Below, one piece after another: positions 34,086 to 43,656 of a stretch of DNA of 64,000 nucleotides. The DNA comes from Chitinophagales bacterium (GTDB lineage: Bacteria > Bacteroidota > Bacteroidia > Chitinophagales > UBA10324). The translations under genes were made by a program, and so were the position numbers. The notes beneath the pieces are model-generated. The model was not told the origin of the DNA. It did not search any database and saw only the letters and a list, made by a program, of their open reading frames with translations. Every line of letters starts with the position of its first letter. The stretch's first letter is position 1. Where the stretch lies: assembly GCA_025057275.1 (NCBI GenBank), contig JANWXQ010000059.1, forward strand, positions 20,311 through 84,310. Reading direction: 5' to 3'.

Positions 34086-37028
34086 ATGCAAGTCACCCCC
34101 CTCAGCGCTCTTGGTGTTTGCTTTCTGTTCCTCTTGTTTCTTTCCGACCTGCAGGCGCAGAATCATACCATGTCATTGGGCTACCGCCGCTCAATTAACC
34201 CCGATTGGATAGGCTACAACGGTCAAAATATGGTTCGGGATTCACTAGGGTGGTCCAATCCGTATCTATTGTCCAATCTGCCTAAGCTGCGCCCCAAAAT
34301 CATCCGGTACCCGGGCGGCGGCGTAGCCAATTGGTGGGACTGGCGCGAAGGCTGGTTTGTTAATCACCCCTTGTTGCCCAGCGCCTATGTGAATGCGCAG
34401 CGCAAAGACAATCGCCTGGATAAGTTTAAACTGGCGCTCAATGCCACGGGCGCCACGCCCATTTTTGTGCTCAACATGATCTCTTCCACGCTGCAGGAGC
34501 AACTGGCCATGCTGCGTCATGCCGATTCGCTAGGTATTCCTGTAAAATATGTGGAATTAGGTAATGAGTTCTACCTGGACGGTGGCGAAGATTCGGTAGC
34601 TATCATGCAGGCATTTCCCACTGCTGCCGTGTATGCCGAGGTTTCTGCCCAATGGGCTGATTCCGTACACAAGTATTTTCCTTTAGCCAAAGTGGCCATT
34701 CAGGGAGCGTTCAACCGAAACAATGCCCCCCGGCGCATTACCTGGGATGAAACCCTTTTTCCGCTTATGCGCGGACAGAATGCCATATCCTATCACAGCT
34801 ATATGGCTGCTGCCGCCGCTGATGAAAACTATCAGGCAACCTCTGGTACGTTTACCGTTTCTGAAGTGCCTACCATGCTCTCGCGGCCTTTTACCATGTG
34901 GAAGATCCTAAGCACCGAAGACTTCCCCCTTGTTCCGCCGGGCAATGATATCTGGATTACTGAATTTAATCTGCGCGACAAAACCAAACCCACTCAGGGC
35001 TGCTGGGCTCATGGGCTTTTTGCCGCTACCCAAACCCTGCATTTTCTGAATGAACCCCGTATCAAGCATTTGTCTTTTCATGCTATTTCCGGAACAGCTG
35101 TTGCGGGTTGCTTCTTTTTTAATACCAATGGTTATGAATTTGGCGGCGATGGCAATTTTATTCCTCCCACGCCTTCTCCCGGTCCCACCAAATACTGGGG
35201 TAAGACCGCTGCAGGCATCACTATGGAGCTGCTTGGGCTGGCCTTGAAGGATGCCAATTACGTTTCTCCTCTTGAGTTTACCCCCAATCAATACATCACC
35301 GTCACTGATGGTGCTAATACAGTGACATATCCGGCTCTGTACGGCTGGGCTTTTGAGAAGAACGATTCATTCCATGTAGTCATTCTGAACTTGTCGTCTA
35401 ACGAATTGAAAGTAAAGACGGATTACTTGTTCCCGGGCTCCAGCAAATACATCCGCTATTCTGCTGAGCCGTTGCTCTATGTAACCAACGACGCTCAGGT
35501 AACCTACAAATCGGCTACCCCATCTGCCAATTATTCGGCCAAAGCGTATTCCATAACGCACATCCGTTCGGCCGTGCTACCTGCCCCGCCTCCTTCCGTG
35601 GATATGGTCGTGAACGGAGCTACTACTTTCTGCAGCGGCGGTTCGGTGGAGTTGGATGCCGGCGCCAACTATCTGGAATACCTCTGGAGCACCGGAGCTA
35701 CTACCCGAAAAATTACTGCCACTACCAGCGGCACCTACTGGGTGCGTGTGCGTAACGTAACCGGCGGTTACTGGAGTGCAGATACGGTGGTCATTAATGT
35801 ATTGCCCGCTCCGGAAAAGCCCAAGCTAAACACCGTTTCCAATACCGGCTTCTGTCAGGGGGAAAGCATTACCCTTTCTGTAAAAAACCCATCTCCGTCG
35901 TTAACCTATCAATGGACTGGTGGCGCTACAGGCACTTCATTTACGGCCACGAATGGAGGCACTTACACCGTTACAGCCACTGATTCCAACGGCTGTTCCT
36001 CAACCTCCGATGGCATAACCTTGACCCGATATCCACTGCCTACCCCGGTCATTTCTCCGGCAGGCCCCATCAACACCTGTTACAACCAATCCGTGACCCT
36101 GGATGCCGGTCCTGGTTATAAATCCTACACCTGGTCCAATGGCAAAACCGGTCAGACCCTTAAAGTGGACGTCACTGGTTCCTACAGTGTCACGGTCAAA
36201 GACAACAACAATTGTCAGGGAACTTCTACTGCCGTTTCGGTGACAGTTCATGAGCCTGTAACACCGGTCATTTCCATTGTCGGCCCATCGGCATTTTGCG
36301 AAGGCTCATCGCCCACTTATTTGCAGGCTCCTGCCGGTTACAGCTATCAGTGGCAAAAAGGAAGTAACATCCTTCCTGGTGAAACCAAACAGAAATATTA
36401 TCCGACCACCGGCGGCAATTACCGCGTTACCATTACCGACGCCTACGGTTGTACCAAAAAATCGGAATCCGTGAACATTACCGTTCACTCTAAGCCCTCC
36501 ACCAAGATTACCCTGCCCGCAGGTCAGGATAAAAAAATCTGTGAAGGTCAGGAAACCGTAACCCTTTCGGCCAAAAGCTGCGCGGGTTGTACCTATCAGT
36601 GGAAGAAAAACGGGAACAACATCAACGGCGCAACCAACATCAGCTATACGGTCAGCACTGCCGGCGATTACAGCTACAAAGTAACCGATGCCAACGGCTG
36701 CACCAACACTTCCAAGACTACAACCATCACCAACAACTGCCGCCAAGGCGATGAGTTGATTGCCGCGGCTGGTGACGTCAGATTATATCCCAACCCGGCA
36801 ACTGATTACATGCATGTGGAACTCCAATTACCTGAAGACATCACATCGGTTCAGATCGCCGTCTTCAGTATGATGGGACAAATGCTATGGATGCAACCCC
36901 CGCAGCCTGTTGAATCCGTCCGGCATCTAACCCTTCATACGGCACATCTGCCTGCCGGCATGTATTTGCTGCGCGTGAGTTACGACGGCGGTATGGTGGT
37001 GAAGCGTTTTGAAATTCTGAGGCGGTAG
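34086..37028 (+). CDS. Secreted glycosidase-like protein with 5 Ig-like repeats and T9SS sorting domain (paralogue)
   Basis: A 980-residue paralogue of the giant protein at 27124, started at 34086 by its signal peptide (ending SDLQAQ). The glycosidase-like region (about residues 25-490) has RYPGGGVANWWDWR, YVELGNEFY with Asn160-Glu161 and WITEFNLRD with Glu293; the block STLQEQLAMLRHADSLG (134-150) is identical in both. Five Ig-like repeats follow, then the sorting domain (VRLYPNPATDYMHVEL... LPAGMYLLRVSYDGG). Substrate is unknown. It lacks the DDEDAGEG insertion after the acid/base motif seen in the longer protein. It is convergent with the F420-reductase-like gene, only 6 bases away, with no obvious terminator. 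The shared domain order and neighbouring position suggest local duplication followed by change in repeat number. Confidence 0.85.
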   Translation: MQVTPLSALGVCFLFLLFLSDLQAQNHTMSLGYRRSINPDWIGYNGQNMVRDSLGWSNPYLLSNLPKLRPKIIRYPGGGVANWWDWREGWFVNHPLLPSAYVNAQRKDNRLDKFKLALNATGATPIFVLNMISSTLQEQLAMLRHADSLGIPVKYVELGNEFYLDGGEDSVAIMQAFPTAAVYAEVSAQWADSVHKYFPLAKVAIQGAFNRNNAPRRITWDETLFPLMRGQNAISYHSYMAAAAADENYQATSGTFTVSEVPTMLSRPFTMWKILSTEDFPLVPPGNDIWITEFNLRDKTKPTQGCWAHGLFAATQTLHFLNEPRIKHLSFHAISGTAVAGCFFFNTNGYEFGGDGNFIPPTPSPGPTKYWGKTAAGITMELLGLALKDANYVSPLEFTPNQYITVTDGANTVTYPALYGWAFEKNDSFHVVILNLSSNELKVKTDYLFPGSSKYIRYSAEPLLYVTNDAQVTYKSATPSANYSAKAYSITHIRSAVLPAPPPSVDMVVNGATTFCSGGSVELDAGANYLEYLWSTGATTRKITATTSGTYWVRVRNVTGGYWSADTVVINVLPAPEKPKLNTVSNTGFCQGESITLSVKNPSPSLTYQWTGGATGTSFTATNGGTYTVTATDSNGCSSTSDGITLTRYPLPTPVISPAGPINTCYNQSVTLDAGPGYKSYTWSNGKTGQTLKVDVTGSYSVTVKDNNNCQGTSTAVSVTVHEPVTPVISIVGPSAFCEGSSPTYLQAPAGYSYQWQKGSNILPGETKQKYYPTTGGNYRVTITDAYGCTKKSESVNITVHSKPSTKITLPAGQDKKICEGQETVTLSAKSCAGCTYQWKKNGNNINGATNISYTVSTAGDYSYKVTDANGCTNTSKTTTITNNCRQGDELIAAAGDVRLYPNPATDYMHVELQLPEDITSVQIAVFSMMGQMLWMQPPQPVESVRHLTLHTAHLPAGMYLLRVSYDGGMVVKRFEILRR
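35588..36740 (+). repeat. Array of 5 Ig-like repeat units in the paralogue
   Basis: Five units of about 70-80 codons, each with FCxG or similar near the start and mostly SNGC, NNNC or ANGC near the end. The first, SVDMVVNGATTFCSGG..., corresponds to unit 1 of the longer protein; the rest match its units less closely. Confidence 0.85.
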
Positions 37029-37034
37029 TCCGCA

Positions 37035-37679
37035 TTATTTCCGCAACAGCCGGAAGGCATGATTCCACCGGTTGTGCAGAAAGCCGGGAATGCACCACAG
37101 CATGGCCAGCGGTTCAATGGCGCGGGCAGCTTCCGCACCACCCATATCGGCCACGTCCCAACCTACTGTTTCGAGTAATGCGGTTACCTCTTGTTTTGCA
37201 TTCGCATCGTTGCCACAGATGAACATCGTGGGCCGCTCCGAAAACTGCGGGTCAATCATGTGGGCGCTGCCCACGCAACTGAAACACTTTACCAGCCTGG
37301 CCTGAGGCCTGAGTTCCTGCAGCTGTTCCATCAACGATCGGTTCAGTGAAGTGAAGTATTGCAACACGCCATGCTGCGGCGGACTATCGGCTATGGGATT
37401 TGTCGTGTCCATCACGATTTTACCTGCCAGGGCTTCTTCATCAACAAGTTTCAAGGCCGTTAGGGCCGCACTGCCTTTAACCGAAAGCACCACCCATTCG
37501 CCGTATTGCGCGGCTTCTTTGAACGTTCCGGTTGTGGCTCCGGCCACCTGCTGGCGCAGTAAGGCTTGCTTTTCCGCATGCTGCGTGCCCAACATCACGT
37601 CATGACCGTGACGCAGAAATCCCCTCGCCAGGGTTTGCGCCACCACACCGGATCCGATAATACCGATTCGCTTTTTCAT
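37035..37679 (-). CDS. NADPH-dependent F420 reductase-like NAD(P)-binding protein
   Basis: A 214-residue protein with an N-terminal Rossmann motif (MKKRIGIIGSGVVAQTLARGFLRHGHDVMLG, key GxGxxA) and further family segments: EWVVLSVKGSAAL, KIVMDTTNPIAD, LVKCFSCVGSAHMIDPQF, and MFICGNDANAKQEVTALLETVGWDVADMG. This matches the F420_oxidored/NADP oxidoreductase family. Bacteroidota generally do not make F420, so the substrate here is probably a different small molecule using NADP(H). The gene begins 30 bases after the RND pump gene on the same strand and may be the tail of the efflux operon, although no functional link is evident. Confidence 0.82.
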   Translation of the reverse strand: MKKRIGIIGSGVVAQTLARGFLRHGHDVMLGTQHAEKQALLRQQVAGATTGTFKEAAQYGEWVVLSVKGSAALTALKLVDEEALAGKIVMDTTNPIADSPPQHGVLQYFTSLNRSLMEQLQELRPQARLVKCFSCVGSAHMIDPQFSERPTMFICGNDANAKQEVTALLETVGWDVADMGGAEAARAIEPLAMLWCIPGFLHNRWNHAFRLLRK

Positions 37680-37709
37680 TGTTTTGATTAAGAAATTAAC
37701 TAAAAAGAC

Positions 37710-40700
37710 TTAATTAATTTGTTCTTCTGCTGCCACCACCTCTGTTTTTGCATGAATGCCTGCTGTAACCGGCTGAGGCTGTAATCCAAGTTTCCGGAAC
37801 AGCCAGCTCCGGAACCGCTCGTTCAGCAGATACATGACCGGCACTACCAGCAACGTAACAAAGGTTGCGAAACTCAGGCCGAAAATAATGGTCCACGCCA
37901 GCGGACCCCAGAACACCACATTTTCACCGCCAAGCCAGATATCGGGCTTAAAAGCGGTAAACAAACCATAAAAATCGATATTCATGCCGATAGCCAGCGG
38001 AATCATTCCCAGAATGGCGGCCGTGGCTGTCAGCAACACCGGCGTCATGCGAATTCGCGCAGCTTCCACCACGGCCTCCCGCAAAGGTATCCCCTGCTCG
38101 ATGAGCACGTCGGTAAATTCAACCAGCAGAATACCGTTGCGCACCACAATACCCAATAGCGCTACCACGCCAACACCCGTCATGACGATGGATGCCGTCA
38201 TACCCGTAAGCCCGTATCCGAGCAAGACGCCGATGATGCTGAAAAACACTTCAGCGAATATGATCAGCGGCTTGGATACGGAATTGAATTGCGTTACCAG
38301 AATGAAAATGATCAGAAACAGCGAAATGAACCAGGCAATGCTCAGAAAATTGATAGTTTCTTCTATATCCTGACTGGCTCCGGCGTAGCGTAGCGTTACG
38401 CCTTCCGGCAGCGGATAATCGGCCAGCAGTTCTTTAATCTGCCCCATGATCATGGGCTGGCGGTTCTCGTATCCACTCAGCAGATTGGACTCCAGCGTGA
38501 TTACCCGCTTCTGGTCAAGGCGCTTAATGGCGGAATAGGTTGTGGAATATGCTATGGTGGCAAAAGCACTCAGCGGCACCTGCTTTACCTGGCCGGTAGT
38601 CATGTCCCGGTAAGTGATCTTCAGTTCTTTGAGCCGTTCTACATTCTTGCGCTGATCTCCGGCATACCGGATGACAATGGGAAAATCGTCCGCCTGCTCT
38701 TTGTACCGCGAAGCCTCCCAGCCGAAAATGGCATTGCGGATTTCAAATCCTACCTGTTGGGTATTGATGCCCAAACGGTTCATTCGTTCGCGGTCAAGCT
38801 GCACCACAATTTCCGGCTTGGTGGGCTGCAGATCGGCCTTAAGCTCTTCTATTCCCGCTATATTCAAAGAATCCAGATGCCGCTTAATACCGGAGGCTAC
38901 CTGAATCAACTGATCCAGATCGTCGCCGGCTATCTGAATGTTAATGGGCTTGCCTTGTGGCGGACCATTTTGTTCGGCGCTGATCGTAATGGAAGCACCC
39001 CTAAGGTCACGAACGGCAGAACGGAACTGTTCCAGATACGGTTCCGATTTGCGTTGGCGACGTTCGGCCGGATCAATGAAATTGACCGCTACCTTGCCTT
39101 TATGCGAACTGACGCTTTGATCAAACGGATCCTCGCTGGCACCAAGGGCTACGCTCGAAATAACTGACTTCACGATGGGGTTGTCGGGTCCAAGCACTTG
39201 CTGAATGCGTCGCTCCACTTCGCGGGTTATGGAATCCGTAACGGCCGCGTCGGTGCCACTCGGCATCACGATGTAAGCGTATATGGCATTGGGGTCGCCG
39301 CTGGGAAATTGTTCTACTCCCGGCTTTTGTATGCCAATTAAAATCAGCGAAACGATAAACAGCGCCATGATGCCTCCGAACAGCTGCACAGGATGGTCCA
39401 GCGTCCAACGCAGCAGGGCAGCATATCGGGCCTGTACCTGCGGCCAGATGCGATTCTGAAACTTTCTAACCCCATGAATCAACACCAGTTGATACAACCA
39501 ATACAGCAAAACGGCTGTGATCAGCAGGTTGCCTACCAAAGGTGCACCGCTCAATGACAGAATCAATCCCGCAGCCACTGCTGCAACAGACAGCCACAGG
39601 GCTCGTCGCCGTTGAGGGGGCTGGCCGGTCTGCGGCCTCATGAACGTGGCTGCAAACACCGGATTGAACAAATAGGCGACCAGTAGCGAAGCCGTCAGCG
39701 TGATGATGAGCGTAACCGGCAATCCTTCCATAAACTGGCCGATAATGCCCGGCCAGAACAGCAACGGAAAGAAAGGTGCCAGCGTGGTTAGTGTTCCCGA
39801 AAGAACGGGTACGAACACTTCTCCGGCAGCGTATTTGGCTGCCTGTTTAATGGGCATTTTTCCGTTACCAAACAGCCGGTGGGTGTTTTCAATCACTACG
39901 ATCGCATCGTCCACTACGATACCCAAACCAAGCAGAAAAGCAAACAGTACAATCACGTTCATGCTCCAACCCATCAGGCTCAGCACAATAAAGGCCAGAA
40001 ACATGGACAACGGCACAGAGAAGGCGACGAACATGGCATCGGCAGCTCCCATAAAAAACATCAATACCAGGGTCACCAGGATAAACCCGATGATGATCGT
40101 GTTGATCAGTTCCTTAACCTGCGTTCGGGTCAGCGTGGAGGTGTCTCCCGTTATGGTCAGGTCAATGTCGGAGGGAATGCTGTGGCCGGCAGCACGGTTT
40201 ACCAGCGCGCGTATACTGTCAGAAGCTTCGATCAGGTTTTCACCACTTTTTTTAATGACGCTTAGAGTAATGACCTTTTCGTCGTTGAGCCGCGCATAGC
40301 TTTCCTGTTCTTTAAATCCGTCGGTTATGGTAGCCAGTTGCTTTAGCGGTATGGGCTGGTTGTGCAGGTTGTTGATAGTCAGGTTTTCCAGATCAGAGAG
40401 GTTTTGAAATTCCCCGCTGATGGTTATGCTGCGCCGCATGTCGCCAATGCGAATCGTGCCGCCGGATACCAGGCGGTTTTCGTTGCTGATGGTGGAATAA
40501 ATGTCAAACAGCGTTACCTGAGCCACCTGCATCTGGTACATGTCCACATCTACCTGAATCTCCCGCTCCGGAGCACCGATCAGATCCACGCGTGCGATCT
40601 GGGGCAGTTGCTCAATTTGATCCTGCAACAGTTCGGCATATCGCTTCAGCCGGCCCAAATCGTAATCGCCGCTGACGTTTACCTGAAGGATGGGAAAATC

Positions 40701-41138
40701 GGCAAATTCGATCTTGGATACATTAGGTCCCCAGGTGGGGTCCAGATCACCGGGCAGCTTTGGCTTGGCCTTATCTACCGCATCTTTTACCAGCTGATTG
40801 GCGGCATTGATGTCGGTGCCGGAAACAAACTCTACCTGAATGGCCGAAAAATCCTGCACCGAATTGCTGGTAATCTTATAGACGCCGTTTATGGCACCTA
40901 TTTCCTTTTCCAGCGGCCGGGTGATCAGGTTTTCAATATCAGCCGGTGCCGAGCCCGGATAAGCCGTAGCCACATAAACCGTGGGCAGCGTAACGTCAGG
41001 AAAGAGCTCTTTGGGCAAATCACGGTAAGCCCGCAGCCCCATGATGACCAGAAAGAGGGTCAGAACGAAAATGGTCGTCCGGTTGTCTATAGCCCAACTG
41101 CTGGGGCCGAATTCCTTAAATTTTTTGCCGGCGTTCAT
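37710..41138 (-). CDS. RND-family inner-membrane efflux permease (AcrB-like)
   Basis: A 1142-residue resistance-nodulation-division pump, longer than AcrB (about 1050). The N-terminus has the typical cytoplasmic start and first helix (SSWAIDNRTTIFVLTLFLVIMGLRAY), then PELFPDVTLPTV-like PKELFPDVTLPTVYV and YPGSAPADIENLITRPLEKE. The proton-relay pair lies in GIVVDDAIVVIE near residue 410. The second half repeats the fold. Together with the adaptor and TolC genes just upstream it should form a tripartite pump exporting drugs or other small molecules. The hydrophobic insertion near residues 510-550 (LWLSVAAVAAGLILSLSGAP) is an extra pair of helices that I do not recall from AcrB. Control by the TetR gene at the operon head is likely. 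Confidence 0.93.
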   Translation of the reverse strand: MNAGKKFKEFGPSSWAIDNRTTIFVLTLFLVIMGLRAYRDLPKELFPDVTLPTVYVATAYPGSAPADIENLITRPLEKEIGAINGVYKITSNSVQDFSAIQVEFVSGTDINAANQLVKDAVDKAKPKLPGDLDPTWGPNVSKIEFADFPILQVNVSGDYDLGRLKRYAELLQDQIEQLPQIARVDLIGAPEREIQVDVDMYQMQVAQVTLFDIYSTISNENRLVSGGTIRIGDMRRSITISGEFQNLSDLENLTINNLHNQPIPLKQLATITDGFKEQESYARLNDEKVITLSVIKKSGENLIEASDSIRALVNRAAGHSIPSDIDLTITGDTSTLTRTQVKELINTIIIGFILVTLVLMFFMGAADAMFVAFSVPLSMFLAFIVLSLMGWSMNVIVLFAFLLGLGIVVDDAIVVIENTHRLFGNGKMPIKQAAKYAAGEVFVPVLSGTLTTLAPFFPLLFWPGIIGQFMEGLPVTLIITLTASLLVAYLFNPVFAATFMRPQTGQPPQRRRALWLSVAAVAAGLILSLSGAPLVGNLLITAVLLYWLYQLVLIHGVRKFQNRIWPQVQARYAALLRWTLDHPVQLFGGIMALFIVSLILIGIQKPGVEQFPSGDPNAIYAYIVMPSGTDAAVTDSITREVERRIQQVLGPDNPIVKSVISSVALGASEDPFDQSVSSHKGKVAVNFIDPAERRQRKSEPYLEQFRSAVRDLRGASITISAEQNGPPQGKPINIQIAGDDLDQLIQVASGIKRHLDSLNIAGIEELKADLQPTKPEIVVQLDRERMNRLGINTQQVGFEIRNAIFGWEASRYKEQADDFPIVIRYAGDQRKNVERLKELKITYRDMTTGQVKQVPLSAFATIAYSTTYSAIKRLDQKRVITLESNLLSGYENRQPMIMGQIKELLADYPLPEGVTLRYAGASQDIEETINFLSIAWFISLFLIIFILVTQFNSVSKPLIIFAEVFFSIIGVLLGYGLTGMTASIVMTGVGVVALLGIVVRNGILLVEFTDVLIEQGIPLREAVVEAARIRMTPVLLTATAAILGMIPLAIGMNIDFYGLFTAFKPDIWLGGENVVFWGPLAWTIIFGLSFATFVTLLVVPVMYLLNERFRSWLFRKLGLQPQPVTAGIHAKTEVVAAEEQIN

Positions 41139-41178
41139 GTGAAGTCTGCATTCGCTGGAGTTGTTGCATGGCCTGGTT

Positions 41179-42306
41179 TCACGATTCCGGATTTATGGGC
41201 TGCCCGGCAACCAGATCCAGATAGCCCGAGGTAATCAGCCGGTCGCCGGGTGAAAGCCCGGAGAGAATTTCTGCCTTGCCGTCAAACACCCGACCCACCG
41301 TAACCGGTGCCCGCTGCGTAACCCACCCCTCACCGTCAGGTCGGGCCACCAGCACGAAGGTGCCTTCCCGCGCCTGCTGCAACAGATTGACGTCCACTAC
41401 GATTGCATTGCTTTTTTCGTAATCTATAATCCGTAAAACCGCCACCATGTTGGGTTTCAGTCGCTCGTTGTACGGAATCCGGCATTCCACACCAAAAGTT
41501 CGCGATTGGGGATGAATCACCTTGCTTACATAGCTGAGCGTCGTCTGAACTTCTTCCCCGATATCCGGAAAATACACCCGCGCCGGCATCTGCAGGCGCA
41601 CGCGTGCGCTGTAAGCCTCAGACACCGAAGCGGCAACCTTCAGTTCCTGCATGTTCACCACCCGGATGCCGGTTATTCCTGGTGTGGCCAGCTCACCGAC
41701 TTTCAGACCCACCTCGTCTACCACGCCGGAAAAAGGTGCGGTGAGCGTGGTTTGAGCCACCTGTTCGCGGGCTGCTGCCACCTGTTGTTCCAATGTTTCC
41801 TTATTGGTCTTTGCCGTCAGGTATTGGACTTCCGTTCCTACCTTTTGCTCCCACAGCATGCGTTGACGCTCATACAGGCTGTGGGCCAGTTGTAACTGTT
41901 GTTGCAACGCATCCAGATTCCTTTTCAAAGCTTCATTGTCCAGCTCGGCAAGTACCTGCCCCTTGCTGACCTGCTGGCCGCTGCGTACCGTGATCCGCTT
42001 CACCACGCCGGGCATGGTCGGACTGACCAGTACGTTTTGTTCGGCCTCCAGCGAGCCCTGTACTTCAATGGAACTGGAAAAGACGGCAGGATGCACCTCA
42101 GCAACCGATACGGTCCGAACGAGTGCACTTCGGCCGCTGTTAACTTGTTCTTCCAGTTTCCGGATGCGCTGTTCCAGTTCCTGCTTCTGCTGACGGAGGC
42201 GCTCCAGCTCCGCTGCAGGGTCGCCGGCACCGCCCGATCCGCAACCTGCCAGCAAAACTACGACCAACAGGCTGGCAAAAATTCCGTTCCAGATTCGGTT
42301 ATTCAT
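41179..42306 (-). CDS. RND periplasmic adaptor (membrane fusion) lipoprotein
   Basis: A 375-residue HlyD/AcrA-type protein. The N-terminal lipobox LAGC gives lipid attachment at Cys22. A heptad-like coiled coil follows at about residues 32-58. The lipoyl half-motifs are QNVLVSPTMPGVVKRITV and QQVSKGQVLAELDNEALKRN, with a hairpin (LQQQLQLAHSLYERQRML) and the second half VAQTTLTAPFSGVVDEVGL. The beta-barrel and membrane-proximal domains come last. It should connect the RND permease with the TolC-like channel. The TolC gene ends 6 bases upstream and the permease begins 41 bases downstream. Confidence 0.93.
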   Translation of the reverse strand: MNNRIWNGIFASLLVVVLLAGCGSGGAGDPAAELERLRQQKQELEQRIRKLEEQVNSGRSALVRTVSVAEVHPAVFSSSIEVQGSLEAEQNVLVSPTMPGVVKRITVRSGQQVSKGQVLAELDNEALKRNLDALQQQLQLAHSLYERQRMLWEQKVGTEVQYLTAKTNKETLEQQVAAAREQVAQTTLTAPFSGVVDEVGLKVGELATPGITGIRVVNMQELKVAASVSEAYSARVRLQMPARVYFPDIGEEVQTTLSYVSKVIHPQSRTFGVECRIPYNERLKPNMVAVLRIIDYEKSNAIVVDVNLLQQAREGTFVLVARPDGEGWVTQRAPVTVGRVFDGKAEILSGLSPGDRLITSGYLDLVAGQPINPES

Positions 42307-42311
42307 AAGGA

Positions 42312-43649
42312 TTAAAAATTTTTGTCAAGTGTTCCCAAAGCTTTTTCCAGTTCCAGCTTAGCCAGCCACACCTCATAGAGTGAAGTGAGATAGGCAATCT
42401 GCGCATTCTTTAGCGATGCCTCCGCTTCGGTGACCTCCAGCGAACTGCCTACCTGCTGCTCAAATTTGATGCGGCTGCTCCTCATGACTTTATCGGCCAG
42501 CTCCAGATTTTCCTCGTTTACTTTCAAACTTCGCAGGGCATTTTCCAGGTTGCCGCGCGCCGTTCGCACTTCCAGGTTCATGCTGTTTTCAAACAACTCC
42601 ATATTGTTTTGCGCCCGAAGCAGCTCCAACTTGGCCCCCTGAATCTGACGCACCTTGCTCAGCCCGTCAAAAATCGGAACATTGAGGCTGAGCCCTACCA
42701 GACTCATATCGTACCAGGTTCCGGAGGGAATATCCTTTAACCGGTTTTCCTGCGATTGTACCTGCAGGCTGGCTGCACCATACAGACTGGGCCAGTAACC
42801 GGCACGGTATCGCTTCACGTTCATTTCGGCCAATCGCAGTTGATCCTGCAGCATGCGGTATTCAATGCGCTGATTGGGATCCGTTGCCAGCGCAGGAATC
42901 AGGGAAACGGCCTCCACGGAAGGCAGGCTGTCCGTCAGCCCGATCTCCGCTTGCACCGGCAGACCCATCTGAAACTTGAGTAAATCCTTACTGCTTTGTA
43001 CAAAAAACGACACCTTCTCCTGTTCGGCCAGCAGGTTGTTGTAGCTCACCCGCAAACGATCTACATCCAGCTGCTCCACAAAACCGGCTGCATAAAGGGC
43101 TTCGGTGTTTTTGAGCAGTTCATTCAGGCTTTTCAGGTTGGACGCTACCTGCATTTGCCTTTGCTCGGCCATCAGAGCGGTCAGATAGGCTTTGCTAACC
43201 TGCTCGATGACGGCAATGCGGCTGCGTTGGGCCTCTTTGCTTGCAAGCTCCTGTACGATCTGTGCGGCCTTCACCCCGAGCAAGTAACGACCGTCAAACA
43301 ACAACTGAGTCAGCGTAAGTCCCGCCCCTGTGTTGTATGAAGTGCCAAACTGAACAGGAATGTAAGTGCCTGGCTCACCGCCGAAAAATTCTCCCGGAAT
43401 CAGGGAGGTGGGCAATTCCAGGTAATGGGTGAAATCTGCCTTGGCCGTCACCTGGGGTAATCCTATACCAATAACTTCCTGCACGCTGCGACGGGAAATT
43501 GCTACGCCCAGCTCTGCATTGCGATGAACGGGCTGGTGCTCCAGGGCATAACGAACCGCCTCCTGTAAACCGAACCATTGTATGGCAGAACCTTGAGCCC
43601 ACGATTCAAATGAAACCAACAGCCCGAAAATCAGTGTTCGCACCTTCAT
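42312..43649 (-). CDS. TolC-family outer-membrane efflux protein
   Basis: A 445-residue protein with two OEP domains. The ATG at 43649 begins the signal peptide (MKVRTLIFGLLVSFESWAQ); the frame extends upstream to 43721 but overlaps tetR there. The segment FGLQEAVRYALEHQPVHRNAELGVAISRR starts the first OEP half. The second has FDGLSKVRQIQGAKLELLRAQNNM and ends in SSLEVTEAEASLKNAQIAYLTSLYEVWLAKLELEKALG, a typical TolC end. It provides the outer-membrane exit duct. It begins 7 bases after tetR and precedes the adaptor by 5 bases. Confidence 0.93.
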   Translation of the reverse strand: MKVRTLIFGLLVSFESWAQGSAIQWFGLQEAVRYALEHQPVHRNAELGVAISRRSVQEVIGIGLPQVTAKADFTHYLELPTSLIPGEFFGGEPGTYIPVQFGTSYNTGAGLTLTQLLFDGRYLLGVKAAQIVQELASKEAQRSRIAVIEQVSKAYLTALMAEQRQMQVASNLKSLNELLKNTEALYAAGFVEQLDVDRLRVSYNNLLAEQEKVSFFVQSSKDLLKFQMGLPVQAEIGLTDSLPSVEAVSLIPALATDPNQRIEYRMLQDQLRLAEMNVKRYRAGYWPSLYGAASLQVQSQENRLKDIPSGTWYDMSLVGLSLNVPIFDGLSKVRQIQGAKLELLRAQNNMELFENSMNLEVRTARGNLENALRSLKVNEENLELADKVMRSSRIKFEQQVGSSLEVTEAEASLKNAQIAYLTSLYEVWLAKLELEKALGTLDKNF

Positions 43650-43656
43650 GATTTTC

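Noticed and set aside
10241..37028. A polysaccharide-utilisation locus
   Set aside because: Secreted enzymes are present but no SusC/SusD-like pair, regulator or clustered glycosidases of known families is seen.
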